This document shows positions 14,988 to 15,152 of a stretch of DNA of 15,152 nucleotides, in pieces. The position numbers were made by a program, and so were the translations under genes. The stretch is from assembly GCA_030596225.1 (NCBI GenBank), contig JAUVKO010000018.1, positions 1-15,152 of the forward strand, read 5' to 3'. How positions within the stretch are numbered: position 1 is the stretch's first letter; every line of letters begins with the position of its first letter. The stretch comes from Fidelibacterota bacterium (GTDB lineage Bacteria > Fidelibacterota > UBA8477 > JABMPR01). The notes beneath the pieces are model-generated. The model saw only the letters and a list, made by a program, of their open reading frames with translations. It did not search any database and was not told the DNA's origin.

Positions 14988-15148
14988 ATACCAATTGTAT
15001 TTCAAAGGTGCACTATAAGTCCAAAATATTTTTTCGTTTTAGAAGCTTCACAATTAGAAGCATAGCGGTAGCTATGGTGAAAATATTAAGTGCACTAAAA
15101 CGGGAAAAGATGCAGAAATTTAGTGCAAATTTGAGGTGCAATTGGTAT
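14988..15148. mobile_element. MITE-like palindromic element with terminal inverted repeats
   Basis: ATACCAATTG (14988-14997) and its perfect complement CAATTGGTAT (15139-15148) mark the ends of a 161-base unit. Over the outer 33 bases the arms agree at 25 positions, and three of the mismatches would be G-U pairs in RNA. Pairing resumes inward with CGTTTTAG/CTAAAACG (15035-15042/15095-15102), TTCAC/GTGAA (15047-15051/15077-15081) and a terminal CATAGC-GGTA-GCTATG hairpin (15061-15076). It has no coding capacity. The shape is that of a non-autonomous miniature transposable element. Only four bases remain after the right end, so the target duplication cannot be judged. Confidence 0.65.
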
Positions 15149-15152
15149 TAAA

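Noticed and set aside
14915..15151. 78-codon plus-strand frame at the right edge
   Set aside because: Runs through the palindromic MITE-like element, with composition of random AT-rich DNA and no motif.
1..15152. CRISPR array or other regularly spaced repeats
   Set aside because: No unit repeats more than twice at regular spacing; the only direct repeat pair of note is in the fic promoter.

Overview
The window looks like chromosomal DNA from a Gram-negative bacterium of the FCB group, possibly Marinimicrobia/Neomarinimicrobiota, Calditrichota or a similar lineage. The best clue is the large exported protein at the right, whose C-terminal sorting domain carries the NYPNPFNPTT signature common in those phyla. 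A cobalamin-dependent ribonucleotide reductase and a fused FtcD enzyme are compatible with this. The assignment is an inference from protein style, not from a marker gene.

Left part (1-3448): the 3' end of an unidentified gene ends in a terminator that overlaps its stop codon. A tRNA-Gly(CCC) follows on the minus strand. About 500 bases then carry no convincing gene, but hold a nested hairpin (594-664) and a CRP/FNR-like palindrome (840-855). After them come nrdJ, the class II ribonucleotide reductase, and a strong terminator.

Accessory insert (about 3449-5337): an AT-rich control region leads into a Fic-family AMP-transferase fused to an N-terminal AbiEi-like (type IV antitoxin-like) domain. 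Two near-identical 18-base direct repeats, 31 bases apart, overlap the predicted -35 and -10 elements, as expected of an autorepressed one-gene toxin-antitoxin module. Behind it, on the opposite strand and touching the 3' end of miaA, lies a 62-codon start-less remnant of the C-terminus of an AlbA_2/COG2865 regulator. This suggests a decayed defence or TA island between nrdJ and the housekeeping operon.

Minus-strand operon (5325-10771, transcribed right to left): M50 site-2 protease, a 59-residue membrane protein whose start overlaps the protease stop (TAATG), ftcD (histidine catabolism and one-carbon transfer), mutL (mismatch repair) and miaA (tRNA i6A37 synthesis). The mutL-miaA order matches the classical proteobacterial arrangement, but a REP-like repeat containing the common CTTCGACAAGCTCAG motif sits between them.

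Right part (10772-15152): divergently from the protease run an SDR-family protein that lacks the catalytic Tyr and Lys, and a YkgJ-type cysteine-cluster protein. Convergent to these is an 890-residue exported protein with a recognisable sigma70-type promoter. The last 161 bases before the edge form a MITE-like, almost fully palindromic element with terminal inverted repeats.
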